The notes under the pieces: model-generated
Database searches by the model: none
Told to the model about the DNA's origin: nothing
What the model saw: the letters and a program-made list of their open reading frames with translations, nothing else
In this document: in pieces, positions 47,701 through 64,000 of the stretch
Position numbering within the stretch: the stretch's first letter is position 1
Layout of the letters: each line of letters starts with the position of its first letter
Translations under genes and position numbers: made by a program
Assembly (NCBI RefSeq): GCF_049243985.1
Contig: NC_135380.1
Location: 23,174,501 to 23,238,500, forward strand
Direction of reading: 5' to 3'
Source of the DNA: Paroedura picta
Lineage: Eukaryota > Chordata > Lepidosauria > Squamata > Gekkonidae
DNA: 64,000 bases

Positions 47701-49249
47701 TTTTTCTGAATCTACTCTCTTGTTTAATCATCATTACATCAAGTGAGAGTAAGTTTAACTGATGATTCCCATGTTCGCCTTTACATCTGAATCCCATTGA
47801 TCAAATATAGCAAATTTATACAAGTGAAGAGGGAGGAAGGTATTCCATTTTTGCCTAGGAACCTTCCCCCCCCCATATCAAAGATCAGTGTATTCAGATG
47901 ACAAGAGGCAGCAAGAATTAAAATAGATGACTCTGTCCCTTGCGGGATCTCCTGAGCATTATACAGTCCTTATTTAATTGTTTTTAAAATCCCATTACAT
48001 GATGTTCCTGCTGGACCCAATGAATTTCTCTGGACTGCATGTAGCATCAATCCTACCAAATGGGTGAGCAAGTACAGTATGGTGGAGATGCTCAGTTTAA
48101 ATCTCACCTTGGACATAAACTCACTAGGTAGGGCCAGGCAAGCTGATCCCTGCCAAAACACCTACCTGCATTATGATGATAATGCAGCCCCCTGCCAAAA
48201 CACCTGCCTGCATTATGATGATAACCCTACAGCCCTACCTAATAGGGTTACGACAAAGATTAGGGAGATTGTATTTCATAAAAGCCTTAATTGTCCTGGA
48301 ACCCTGGCTATTGCAGCTTGAGTTGGAGAACATGCCCTAGGTGGCAGGACTAAGTCTGTGGCATAGGCGTAACACAGGCACACCCAGCAGGCTCAGGTTA
48401 CACCATGCAAAAAGTCTGCCAAGTGCTCAAACACAACCTCTCCCCCACAATGCTTTCAGCAATCCGGTAAGGTAGGTAGTATTTCTCCCATGTTGCAAAT
48501 GTGTGTGTGTTGCCAGGTCCCATTCCACCCCCCCCCCCCCCGGTTACCAGTAGAAGATGGGGGGGGGGGTTGCCTGCTCCCTGTGGGAAAGCTCTTGGAG
48601 ATCTGGTGATGGCGCCTGGGGAGGCCAGAAACCTTGGTGGGGTAATATGCCATAGAGTCCACCTTCCCAAGCATCCATTTTATCCAAGGGAACTGGTCAC
48701 TGAAGTTTGTTGATGAGCTGCAATTCTGGGGGATCCCCAGGCCCCACCTGCAGGCTGACATCCCCAGGGTGAGGGGGTAGTACAGAGACAGCCTGGCTTG
48801 TCTGAAGTCACCTGCGAGCGCTGAATATCGATTCCCTGAAAGTTTGATCCCGTCCTTTGGGGGTGGGGGAACAGACAATCAAAACAGAAATGCCATGGAA
48901 TCTGGTATCCGTTTTTATGGGGGCTAAACAACCTTTCCGACAAGTGTCGCTTCCCAAGACACGAGCACGTCCTTGCCCCTCCAGCCAAATGGATCTTGCA
49001 TTTGATATTCAAGCAGATTTAAAGTCCAGGGGCACCTTTAGGCCCCACCAAGTTTTATTCAGGGGATGCGCTTTCAGCATGCACACGAAAGCGCATCCCT
49101 TGATTAAAACTTGTCGGGACTTAAAGGTGTCCCTGGACCCGAAATGTGTTCTGCCGCTTCAGACCAACCCGGCTCCCCGCTTGAATCTGTCTCGCTATCC
49201 AAGCAGCACCTCCGTACCTCTCCCATGCGCCTCCGGCTGCCTCTGCCAT
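41591..49249 (-). CDS. MARCHF5L: MARCHF5-like membrane RING-CH ubiquitin ligase, six exons
   Basis: Coding exons are 49218-49249, 46490-46692, 45801-45931, 43677-43860, 42195-42364 and 41591-41761. They sum to 891 nt, 296 aa plus stop, with all GT-AG junctions in phase. Residues 13-67 form a C4HC3 RING-CH domain (C13, C16, C32, C34, H42, C45, C64, C67). Hydrophobic segments follow near 97-120, 138-155, 210-228 and 240-255, matching the four membrane spans of MARCHF5, an E3 ligase of the mitochondrial outer membrane. Human MARCHF5 has 278 aa and is nearly invariant among vertebrates. This protein differs throughout (HCWVCFATEGDDQSAEW, GPLVYFLQQVDRVLSK, ALVPGVSRPLVQAP) and has an extra acidic C-terminus after RRILNYVEK. 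It is therefore best read as the paralogue known in fish as march5l, not MARCHF5 itself. Mitochondrial location is inferred from the family. Confidence 0.93.
42195..42364 (-). CDS. MARCHF5L: MARCHF5L exon 5
   Basis: 170 nt between ATCTCCAG|GAGT and ATCCTG|GTGAGG. Encodes a divergent loop and then TLCGALVFPTIANLVGRVMF, the third membrane segment. Confidence 0.93.
42640..42785 (+). repeat. LINE 3' end in MARCHF5L intron 4
   Basis: 'Atgttttatgtaaaccgcccagagcc' followed by 'gaagggcggtataaaaatctaaataaataaa' is a typical L2-like 3' end with an AATAAA-rich tail. Confidence 0.65.
43181..43452 (-). repeat. tRNA-derived SINE (copy 4) in MARCHF5L intron 4
   Basis: Full-length inverted copy, with a short internal tandem ('cccaaggtcaccca', twice near 43349-43376) and the tRNA-like head 'taaccactacaccaagctgg'. 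Confidence 0.88.
43677..43860 (-). CDS. MARCHF5L: MARCHF5L exon 4
   Basis: 184 nt between TTTGTAG|GTTG and GCCAG|GTGAGT. Encodes VVGHKKGLDVMERADPLFLL and the GLPTIPVMLVLGKMIRWEDY segment, the best-conserved part with MARCHF5. Confidence 0.95.
43861..45800 (-). other. MARCHF5L: MARCHF5L intron 3
   Basis: Holds a CR1-like 3' end at 45201-45300 and a short (CA)n near 45765-45781; otherwise no feature is recognised. Confidence 0.6.
45201..45300 (-). repeat. CR1-like LINE 3' end
   Basis: 'Tcatagaatcatagagttggaagggg', 'tctccagagtcatctagttcaatcc' is the inverted 3' end of CR1-type LINEs in sauropsids. Relatives lie at 56219 and 62996. Confidence 0.7.
45801..45931 (-). CDS. MARCHF5L: MARCHF5L exon 3 (first membrane segment)
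   Basis: 131 nt between CTCCTAG|GACCC and ATGCAG|GTAATG. Encodes PLVYFLQQVDRV and SPFAAAGIVVGTLYWSAVTY. Confidence 0.93.
46051..46348 (-). repeat. tRNA-derived SINE (copy 5) in MARCHF5L intron 2
   Basis: Full-length inverted copy with a repeated head ('cttctaaccactacaccaaa') at 46323-46342, suggesting a second partial SINE behind it. Confidence 0.88.
46490..46692 (-). CDS. MARCHF5L: MARCHF5L exon 2 (RING-CH domain)
   Basis: 203 nt between CTTTCCCAG|G and CTGG|GTGAGT. Holds all eight zinc ligands (CWVC, CRC, HQAC, CPQC) and ends in FPKLG. Confidence 0.95.
48148..48231. repeat. 42-bp tandem duplication
   Basis: Two copies of a unit with 'tgccaaaacacc' and 'tgcattatgatgata', differing at a few positions. 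Confidence 0.85.
48515..48770 (+). repeat. 'Ggttgccaac' interspersed repeat (copy 7)
   Basis: 'Tgttgccaggtcccattcc' start, then long C-run and G-run blocks (48528-48542, 48558-48569), and 'ccaagggaactggtcactgaag' and 'gagctgcaattctgggggatcc'. Confidence 0.5.
49010..49185. repeat. Palindromic retroelement (copy 5), close to a splice donor
   Basis: Inverted arms 'agtccaggggcaccttta' and 'taaaggtgtccctggac', then the 'cgcttcagaccaacccggctccc' end. It lies about 32 bp inside MARCHF5L intron 1. Confidence 0.75.
49218..49249 (-). CDS. MARCHF5L: MARCHF5L exon 1 (start)
   Basis: Encodes MAEAAGGAWE plus two bases of R11; donor GAGAG|GTACGG. It lies in a GC-rich block and its N-terminus is Ala/Gly-rich, unlike the MPDQALQQ start of MARCHF5. 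Confidence 0.85.
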
Positions 49250-49560
49250 GGGCGCCGCCGCCACCGCCGCCGCCTCTGGGGCTCAGGTCTCTCCCCCGCG
49301 GGAATCAGCCCCAAAGCTCGGCCCAAAGACCCCGGTTAGCAAAGGGCAGCCGCGCCAGGACGACCCCCGCAGGTCGCTTCCGAGCCCACCGCCAGGCTCC
49401 CCTCGAGCGGTTTGTTGCCACTGCGGAGAACAGGAAAGTCCCTCGGCTTGCACGGTGGCCTGCCTGACGTCGGAGGCGCCCGCTCTGCTTCCGGGTCCTC
49501 TTAAAGAGACAGGCCATCCTTTGGGGAGAGGTGCTCACAAAGTCCCGCTAGCAGCTTTGC
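49218..49560 (-). promoter_or_regulatory. MARCHF5L: MARCHF5L promoter CpG block
   Basis: CpG-rich sequence over and upstream of the start codon. It has an ATF/CREB-like TGACGTCG at 49465-49472 and an ETS-like CTTCCGGG at 49488-49495, both common in housekeeping promoters. No TATA box seen. Confidence 0.65.
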
Positions 49561-49780
49561 CCTGGCATAGGAGCTTCGCCTTCAACCTTTCGCCCTTTCT
49601 TTGTGGCCTTGAAACTTACTGCAATGAACAGGAAGAAAAGTTCATGCAAGGACAAGCTTCACCAGCCGGAGTCCTGCCTGTCTTGTATTGTCATTGCTGC
49701 GTGTCTTCTCTTTTCAGGATTGATTGACGGATTGGTTATTTATTCATTTATTTAAATTGGCAGATTTATACACAGGAAGC
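49561..49780. other. Intergenic spacer
   Basis: Nothing recognised between the promoter block and the microsatellite. Confidence 0.4.
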
Positions 49781-49840
49781 ATATATATATACACACATAC
49801 ATATACATACACACACACATATATATACACATATACATGT

Positions 49841-49883
<43 letters not shown>

Positions 49884-49884
49884 A
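49781..49884. repeat. (TA)n/(CA)n compound microsatellite
   Basis: Interleaved TA, CATA and CA runs, including a pure CA stretch of about 26 bp (49841-49866). Confidence 0.95.
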
Positions 49885-50171
49885 TACGTAGCCAAGTGTG
49901 TAGAATGGGGTAAACAACTAGTCTCTTCTCTTTTAATTATTTCTTTCCACAACTGGGAAAGTCTGTTATTAATTAATAACATGGACAGTTTTATTTCTCC
50001 AATGTGTTTGTGAACTACCACTGAACTCAAAAGGACTGATTAGCTGTTTTAGCAAAGAATTACCACATGGCATAATATGCCATGATTTGGATACTATGAC
50101 ACAATTTACTAATTTGCCACTGATCTATCTTTTCTGTATATCTGTTCTCTCATGATCTTTGATCCATTTTG

Positions 50172-50247
50172 TCTGAGGAAGTATGCCTGCACACCAAAAT
50201 AAATCGTTGTTGGTCTTAAAGGTGCTATTGGACTCAATTTAAGTAGG
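50172..50247 (+). repeat. Retroelement fragment with hammerhead-like core (copy 6)
   Basis: One plus arm: CTGAGGA at 50173-50179, then 'aataaatcgttgttggtcttaaaggtgctattggactca'. The GAAA block is lost. Confidence 0.65.
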
Positions 50248-50639
50248 TACAATTGTTATGCAGGCAGTTGAGGTAATCCCCTTGAATACTAATATCTAAA
50301 TTTTCAGTCCACTCAGTTGCAGCTGGGGAGAGTAAAAAGAACTCTGTCACATTTCCCTGGAAAGCATGACACTCATGTTCCTATGACAGATGGAAAATAA
50401 CTTGGCAGGCTGCACCACAATCACATTTTAGACCTGGTATTTTGCCCTATTTAAACAACAGATCCATTCCACACAACTGCCAAAGTGTGCTCATATTCTG
50501 TTAGCCATCTTCCATACTTTATGTGGCAAGTCAAATCCTGCAGGCCTCTCACTGGTGTTTATCAGGTTCTAGTTATCAAGGGGAACTGATTTTGCCCAGG
50601 TCTGCAACCATTCATTCCCTACATTGAAATTTTGTGATT

Positions 50640-52080
50640 GCAGGATTTGTGCAGAGCTTATTGCTGGGTCTCAGGACTTTACTCTAGATAGGCCAGCATC
50701 AGCCATGTTTTGGGGATGGATAGAAGAGTATCTTGACTTCAAAAATGTGGGGAGTCAATGTGGCACAATGTAGGTAGCCAACAGGTTAGAGTGGGTGTAA
50801 TACATTCATTCATGACTCTTGTATTGAGTTGGACATCAGGTTTGTGGATATAGGGGCTGTTGAGCCACATAGAAGCATTGTATTCTGCAGTATTATACAC
50901 CAACTCCAAAGCTGCACATCTAAGTGTGTAGTAGCATATGCTCCCCAACCTGTCCCAAATAATGCTTGGAGAATGTTGTTTCATGTATGTATTTTTGCTG
51001 CTACATTGCTTAGATGGTGTTTAGACCTCAAGGTCCTGTCTAGTGTAATACCAAGATACTTAGGTATATGGTTGTGTGTAAGCCTGGTGTCACAACTGAC
51101 AAAATTTTTATTGAGATGGAAACAGGAGCATTCTGTTTTTTCCTGTACTCAGGATGAGCCACCATTTATGGTAGCAGTTGGCCAGAATTTCAAGGTCTCT
51201 AGTCAGTATTTCTTCAGTCTTTTCAATCAATTTGCACCTTACTTTCAATCAATTGTGCCATGTCATCAGCATAAGCGAACTTCCTGGATCTTGTCTCAGG
51301 GGCACTGGAGATGCATAGATTGAAAAGGACTGGAGCAAGGGCTGAGTTTTTGCAACTATGATGGGGTTAAATCCTGATTGCTCTATAAGGACATGTTCAT
51401 TAATTATCACTGATTCTGTTTAGGATTAGCTTCTTTGAGGAGTTTATAAAAGAAGCTCAGTAGGGAAATAGGTCTGTAACTTTCCACCAGATGTTTTGAT
51501 TTTCCATGTTTTAGAATAGCAACTAACTTTGCTTTCTTGAATTCCTGGAGAGTCTTCCTGTTTTAATTATGTCAGTGAGAAATGTTGCCTGCCACTGCCT
51601 TGTGAATGTGCCACTGTTGATCAGAAGCTCATTATGGATGTATTCCGGAGTCTACCCGTTGCTGTGTAGGAATTTTCTGATGATGACACACAATTTCTAA
51701 ACTCAGTTTGGAGTAAAGAGATGTTCCTATGTCTGTTCCAATGACTGGTTCAGAGTCATTGCCCCCTTTTCCCCCTTCTTCACAGCAGTTCTGTTTGGTC
51801 TATTAACAACAACAAGCCTTTAATAGCATGTTTGGTCTATTATGATCTGTTGTTGTACCTGAAAGAATAGGTTTATCCCATATCCCATAGAAAGAATAAT
51901 CACTATCCTCAAAAACTGGATTATAGTTGTAGAAAATGGGTGGTTCTGAAATAATTGTAGGTCATGTTTCAGGGCATATGTGTCAGCTGGAGAAATGCTG
52001 TTCTTTTCTAAATGGATGTGTTAGTTTAGTTATGATGTTAGGTTAGCTATAAGTGTTCTCAATAGAGAAAAATCCTTAGC
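50640..52080 (-). repeat. Old LINE with reverse-transcriptase motifs
   Basis: The minus strand encodes broken pieces of a non-LTR retrotransposon ORF2. A 'YRPISLLS.FYKLLKEAN' motif (about 51430-51485) comes first, then the FAYADDMA catalytic box (about 51258-51281), and a 'IPKYLGITLDRTLRSKHHLS' like stretch (about 51000-51070). Last is 'ALELVYNTAEYNASMWLNSP' (about 50860-50925). Many interruptions mean an old, dead copy. The TLDRTL and YNTAEY blocks suggest a clade other than CR1 or Bov-B, but I cannot name it. Confidence 0.85.
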
Positions 52081-52212
52081 TGGTGGTTTGCTATCACCTG
52101 CCTCTGTATAGCAATAATCTTCCTTGGTGGTCTCCCATTTAGCTACTAACCAGGACCAGCCATGCTTAGCTTCTGAGATGTGATAAGATCAAGCTAGCCT
52201 AGGCTACATAGG
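52080..52212 (-). repeat. 5S-rRNA-derived SINE (copy 3)
   Basis: Inverted and diverged: 'ggtggtctcccatttagctactaaccaggacc' and 'gcttagcttctgagatgtgataagatcaagctagcc' follow the 5S promoter region in reverse. Confidence 0.7.
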
Positions 52213-53314
52213 TCAAAGAAAGATTTTCTGTTTCTTCTTTAATTTGACCTACTCCCAATTTGACCTAAATACAGATACACTCATAGGTACACCCACATAA
52301 GCCACAGAATTCAAAGCATTTATAAGGGTGTAACTCTGCTTGATTGCACTATTAATCTCTTTACTTGGTGAGACTACAGCCAAATTTATTGATCATGCAT
52401 CATCTCCTGAAATAATCGTTATTTCTTTTCCTTTATTTGTTTGTTCTTGCTGGGACAGTTCAAAATCTAACCAGACAGAATTCTGGGAGTTATGTCAGAA
52501 GCTGCCAGGACTGTTTTGAAGGAAGAATCCTGTGAACCTTAAATATTAACACTTTTTTAAAATTCCAGTATAAATTTGTAGGGATCAGAGCCTTCTTTTA
52601 TGAGTCTGCTTACAGTATCTCAACTACTTATAGCATCGGAAAAAGTGGACACCAATCCATGGAAGTTTATGCTAGAAAAAATAGTGTTTAAAGTACCACT
52701 AGACTCCTGTTTAATTTTTAAATTATCATAACAGCATGAACACAAAACTCTTATAATTTAACAAAATAATGAGCAAGAAAAGGTAGAACTCCACACCCTT
52801 TAGCTCTCCATTTGCTATGTGTGTACTATATGAAAATAAGGTTACTTAATGAACATGTATTTTCCCCTCTTGTGAATTTGACAGCCATGTAAATTGGCTT
52901 AAATTCTCCATCTCATTACTTAATTTGTGTTAGGGTTGAACCCCCAACATCCTATTTCAATACCAGCTTTGTGTCCTAAAAGATAGAACAATTATACAAG
53001 GGTCCCTAAGCATGTACAGAACAGTTTTCATTGGAAAATACTATATCTAGTTGCACACCTGGAATTTAATCTCATACATCCTTTCCCTGCACGAGTGCAA
53101 AGAAATATTTTAGTTTCACAGCAATCTTGTGAGGGAAGTTAGCTAAGTGACTCACCAATCATCACAAGCTGAGCTGTGTGGCAGAGTAGACAGGCAGGTA
53201 CATCTGTACTCCAGATATTTTATTATTCTGTGGACCTGGGTTACTGTGAATTGAGCTTTTAGTCCTATTTAAATTGCATAAGATGAAATGGCTCAAATTG
53301 AAGAGCCCAAGTGG
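52213..53314. other. Intergenic, no gene seen
   Basis: AT-rich. A weak scrap of the hammerhead-type repeat may lie at 52655-52720. No coding frame of note. Confidence 0.4.
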
Positions 53315-53427
53315 ATATTTATTTATTAATTAAATTTATAGGCCGCTGCTCCTGGACCAGCCAACTTGTGGTGACTAACAACAAAATTTAAAATACACAA
53401 ATCAAAATATAGCAATTGCAAACAGTG
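53315..53427 (-). repeat. LINE 3'-end fragment
   Basis: 'Atttatttattaattaaatttataggccgctgctcc' with a following 'aaaatttaaaatacac' block resembles an inverted L2/CR1-like 3' end. It is directly followed by a SINE. Confidence 0.5.
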
Positions 53428-53438
53428 CAAGCACACTA

Positions 53439-53655
53439 GAGCCTCTTGTGGTGCAAGGTGGTAAGGCAGCTGACATGCTGTCTGAAGCTCTGGCCCATGA
53501 GGCTGGGAGTTCGATCCCAGCAGCCGGTTCAAGGTTGACTCAGCCTTCCATCCTTCCAAGGTCGGTAAAATGAGTACCCAGCTTGCTGGGGGGTAAAACA
53601 ATAATGACTGGGGAAGGGAATGGCAAACTTTGCACAGGGGATACCTTTACCTTTA
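53439..53655 (+). repeat. Sauria-type SINE (copy 3), internally deleted
   Basis: The head and middle match copy 2. About 65 bp are missing between 'gaatggcaaact' and 'ttgcacaggggatacc'. A perfect 11-bp duplication, CAAGCACACTA, flanks it (53428-53438 and 53656-53666). Confidence 0.9.
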
Positions 53656-53666
53656 CAAGCACACTA

Positions 53667-54116
53667 AAACATAGCCCCCCACTCCCCATGTACCCATCTC
53701 CCACTGCCATATTCCCAAGATAGGTGCTAGGTGTTAGAGGAGGGGGCCAATATCTTCCTTTTGGCCTGGGCTCAACTGAACGCGGGGTGGAAGAGCTGTC
53801 TTACAGGCCCTGTGGAATTGTATTACAGACTTTGCAAATACCACATTATTTTTGGAACAGTATGGTATAACCTATGTGTCCTGTCTTCCGAAGTCCACGA
53901 GTGACAGAAAATATTCTAATCTTGTCTCAATGTACACTCCCAGTAATCAAACAAAGGTGACTTGTGTTTTCCTTTTCATTCCTGTACATATTTAATTTGA
54001 TTGGGGCATTTTTTCTTGTTGCTTTCCATAGATACACAAACACCATATGGGCATTCAGATTGCTAAATTAAAGGTAACCATAAATTGCAAGCTAAATACA
54101 TGTTGAAGTCATTCTT
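53667..54116. other. Intergenic, no gene seen
   Basis: No coding exon or named repeat recognised. Confidence 0.4.
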
Positions 54117-54330
54117 GAGAACCAGTGTGGTATAGCAGACAGTGTTAAATCTGGACCTGGAAGAACTGGATTCAAATCCTTGCTCAGCCAGATGGTTCAC
54201 TGGGTGCCGTTGAGGCAGTTACCACCGCTCTGCATAACTTGCCCCACAGGGCTGATGTGGCGAAATTAGGGAGAACCGTTTAAATTGCTCTGAGCACCTT
54301 GTAGGAAAAATGGACAATAAAGATAAATGA
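54117..54330 (+). repeat. tRNA-SINE-like copy (older subfamily)
   Basis: Starts 'gagaaccagtgtggtatagcagacagtg', box-B-like 'ggattcaaatcc', and ends 'aaatggacaataaagataaa'. Confidence 0.65.
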
Positions 54331-54526
54331 ATTAGTTGACAATCCTGTATCCAGTTTGAGAGTCCTGCAGGATTGTAGGCAGACTGGCTTATTTGTAGCA
54401 ATTCCTAGTAACGAACAAAAATGCCTGCTTTCTTTGTGTTTATGAAAACTGAGTTCCAGAAAGCTGCATGCTGAGTTATAATTTTTTTTCAGTGTTTATT
54501 TCCCATAAATACACAGGAGCCATATT

Positions 54527-54745
54527 AGAGCCAGCTGTAGATGTTAAAAGAAAGGGCTGCTAATCTGGAAAACGTGGTTTGATTCCCCACTCCTCCACAA
54601 GCAGCCAGCTGGGTGACCTTGAGCCTGTCACAGTTCCCACAGAGCTTTTTCAGCCTCGATGTTGGGGGGGAAAGGAAGGTGATCGTAAGCCTGAAGATTG
54701 TAAGCCTTCAGGTACTGAAAAGTGGGGTGCAAAAACTCAGCTCTT
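54527..54745 (+). repeat. tRNA-SINE-like copy, diverged
   Basis: 'Gagccagctgtagatg' head (damaged), 'ggtttgattccccactcctcc' box-B region and 'agccagctgggtgaccttgagcc' body; the end part carries a local duplication ('gtaagcct', near 54686 and 54700). Confidence 0.65.
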
Positions 54746-55289
54746 CATAATTATACCAGTTAAATAGGGATTTTTCCTCCACTCAGGACATCAAGCAGCC
54801 CTTAGAAGCCCTAAGGAGGTGCAGCAGGGCTGTTCTGTTCTCGAGGTCTTTTTATGGGATGCAAGCATTTCCTTGGGAAGGCAGAGTTCATTGGGTTTTA
54901 TTGTACTGTGCATGTGTTAATGGCATTTAAGGGGCTCTGGGCCACAATAGTACCACGGGCGATAAATATTTCAGCAAGAGAGGTGGGACCGATCCACCTT
55001 GAGGAACAGAGGATCTCAGGTAAGCGGGGAGGGGAGAAACGCTGAAGAACGACCCCCTTAGTGGGGCAGCACCCATCTTCTGTTTAACCAGAACCGGTCG
55101 GATTCCTCAAAAAAGCCCTCTTGGTTAAGCGGAAACTGCCGGGTCATGCAAACCCAATTTTTCACTGGGGCATATTGGTGAAGGCAGCGGCCCCCACCCT
55201 GCCTATTACAGCCCTATTGATTCCCAGCGCTCCAAAAGGCAGCAAGGCCGCTTTCCTCCATCACTTCCCATCCAGCAACGCATCCCTCC
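54746..55289. other. Intergenic upstream of ACTR1B
   Basis: Unique-looking sequence leading into the CpG island; no gene called. Confidence 0.4.
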
Positions 55290-55731
55290 GGGCAGGACTC
55301 CACCGGACTCGTGGCGAGGCCTCTGCGCCTTTAAGAGCTGAGCTATGACATCACCGCGTTTCCTTCTCCATCCCAGTGTTCGCGCCACTAAGCTTGATAC
55401 GGAAGACCCGCCCCCAAAGCCTTGCGGGGCCAATAGGCAATAGCTGTCAGACGGCGAGCCGCGCCTTTGGCTAGGCTCCCTCGGGCCGATGCCGGCTGTC
55501 ACTCAGAAGACAAGGGGGGCACGCGATTGGTTGAAAATCGAGGCGCTCGCTGGGCCCTGCCCTCCTTGGCGGCGAAAGAGGGAGGGCAAGCTAGGTTGCG
55601 CGGGGCTGGGTGGTGGTTACCGGGCCGCAGCTACAGCGGGCGCGGCGGCGGTGCGGCGTCCAGCGTGAGGGGGCGGCTGTTGCCAGCTGCCAGTCTTCGG
55701 CCCGGCCAGGCTCAGTGGGGGCGGCCCGGCC

Positions 55732-62757
<7,026 letters not shown>

Positions 62758-62861
62758 GTAATCCCCCTCTAATTTAAAAATGTTTAAATTATCTTGGGGT
62801 TCAGATAAAATAGTCTTCCTAAGCAGCTAATCACATTTAAAACTCAAAATACCGTGCTGCT

Positions 62862-62945
62862 ATTATTATTTATTATTTAATTTATATACCGCCTTCCCAG
62901 CAAGCTGGCTCAGGGCGGTATATAGTAGTTAAAACATATGCTAAT
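62862..62945 (-). repeat. LINE 3'-end fragment
   Basis: 'Tattatttaatttatataccgccttccc' followed by 'agctggctcagggcggtatata' is an inverted L2/CR1-like end. Confidence 0.6.
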
Positions 62946-62995
62946 GCATATGTCCATTAAAAAGCAAATTTTAAATACAAATTTCTAAAACCAGT

Positions 62996-63150
62996 CATAG
63001 AATCATAGAGTTGGAAGGGGCCATACAGGCTATCTAGCCCAACCCCCTGCTCAACGCAGGATCAACCCAAAGCTGATCAGCCCAAAGTCATCATATAGAG
63101 CAGATCATATCAGAAAGCCCAGTATTGAATCACCTGTTCTCCTGGATTTG
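62996..63150 (-). repeat. CR1-like LINE 3' end
   Basis: 'Catagaatcatagagttggaaggggcc', 'tatctagcccaaccccctgctcaacgcagg' is an inverted CR1-type end, better preserved than the other two. Confidence 0.75.
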
Positions 63151-64000
63151 GTCTACTGTCAGGTGGTATCCTTGATAGGGGCTCCCAGTAGGATTCAAAT
63201 CAAAGAGAGGATATTCAAATATAGGGAGCAGAAAATAAGATAGGGGAGGCAGATTATTTTGATAGCATCACAATAAAGTGAGTTGCTTACAGGCATTTGC
63301 ATCCAGGTGGGATGAAGCCTGTCTTCCCCTGTTGGATACTTGCTGAGATGCTGGTGGTGTGACTGTCTGCCATTCCTTGTTCTCGTGACTGGTGGCAGAA
63401 GCCAGAGTATTCATCTCTTACCTGCTGCAGTCTCAGGCAACTGTGTATATTGCCTTTGGGTGCAGCCAAGTCTTTTTTAACCATAATTTAATTGAGCTAC
63501 ACCCTGGAACTCTGGATTTCTCCCAGAGGTGTGAGATGCCTTCACTATACCTGTCCCCCAACATCTTCTCCTTGAGTGAGCTGGTCCCTCCTATTGTTCT
63601 CTGTAGCCCTCCTGTGCTGTATGAAGGCAGTTCCATAACTCCCAGTGTACTTGTGCCTGAGCCGGTACAGCATTAGGTGAATCAATTGGTCTTTTACTTT
63701 ATCCATCCATGTATTGGGCTGTTGCTTCTGCAACAGAGAAGTATTTACTGGCTACTGGAAACCACAGCTGCCCATTCACTTTCTACAGGTTGTCAGGGCA
63801 TCTGACATCCTAAATATGTTTGATAATTTGTTGGAAGCTGAAAGAAGCCCACAGTGATCAAGTGATCACTTAATTGGATTGCACATCCCTTGTTGCATTA
63901 GGAATTTGCGATGGCATGTTGGCTTCCCTAGGAAGCTTTTGGCAGTTTGGGTGTTGCAGCTTTCCCATGCTATTCTGAGCTCTGTTCTGGATAGAATCAT

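Larger units (their letters stand above)
46693..49217 (-). other. MARCHF5L: MARCHF5L intron 1
   Basis: About 2.5 kb. Contains a 42-bp tandem duplication (48148-48231), a repeat copy at 48515-48770 and a palindromic insertion at 49010-49185 near the splice donor. Confidence 0.75.
62758..64000 (+). other. ACTR1B: ACTR1B intron 3 (start)
   Basis: Contains LINE ends at 62862-62945 and 62996-63150; the rest shows no coding exon with acceptor and donor that fits the centractin sequence after GPKAE. Confidence 0.6.

Noticed and set aside
41591-49249. Reading the ligase as ordinary MARCHF5
   Set aside because: MARCHF5 is nearly identical across vertebrates; this protein differs at many positions and at both ends.

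Overview
The window looks like squamate reptile nuclear DNA. It has intron-containing vertebrate genes and CpG-island promoters, and its repeats match the known squamate set: tRNA-derived SINEs with a Bov-B-like tail (Sauria-SINE type), 5S-rRNA-derived SINEs, an RTE/Bov-B LINE fragment, CR1/L2-like LINE ends and many palindromic hAT-type MITEs with 8-bp target duplications. A gecko is possible from the repeat mix, but the sequence alone does not prove it.

Three protein-coding genes are supported. (1) On the minus strand at 16.3-19.8 kb is a neuropeptide Y receptor of the Y1 subfamily, closest to Y4. Its 364-codon reading frame is uninterrupted, it has a 5'UTR intron, and a CpG island lies upstream. 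(2) On the minus strand at 41.3-49.5 kb is a complete six-exon MARCHF5-like RING-CH ubiquitin ligase of 296 aa, with every splice site and phase consistent. It is too different from MARCHF5 to be the ordinary orthologue and is best read as the MARCHF5L paralogue. (3) On the plus strand at 55.3 kb to beyond the window end are the promoter and first three coding exons (63 codons) of ACTR1B, beta-centractin of the dynactin complex. Genes 2 and 3 are head to head, about 6.5 kb apart.

Layout: 1-16 kb is repeat-rich intergenic DNA with one unique block (13.26-13.57 kb) that has a cis-regulatory look. The receptor gene and its CpG island cover 16.3-20.7 kb. 20.7-41.3 kb is about 20 kb of intergenic DNA with SINEs, a Bov-B fragment, a CTCF-like site and no supported gene. 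41.3-49.5 kb is MARCHF5L. 49.5-55.3 kb is intergenic and holds an old LINE with reverse-transcriptase motifs. 55.3-64 kb is ACTR1B with a repeat-rich first intron.

The most interesting reading is positional. ACTR1B and a MARCHF5 duplicate sit beside a Y4-like receptor, which mirrors human chromosome 10q (ACTR1A, MARCHF5, NPY4R). The window may therefore be the sister (2R ohnologue) block of that region. If so, the receptor could be the 'Y8' paralogue rather than Y4, which needs a phylogeny. Other points are a hammerhead-ribozyme-like core in a dispersed retroelement family, a 36-bp hairpin in ACTR1B intron 1, and an insertion about 30 bp from a splice donor of MARCHF5L.
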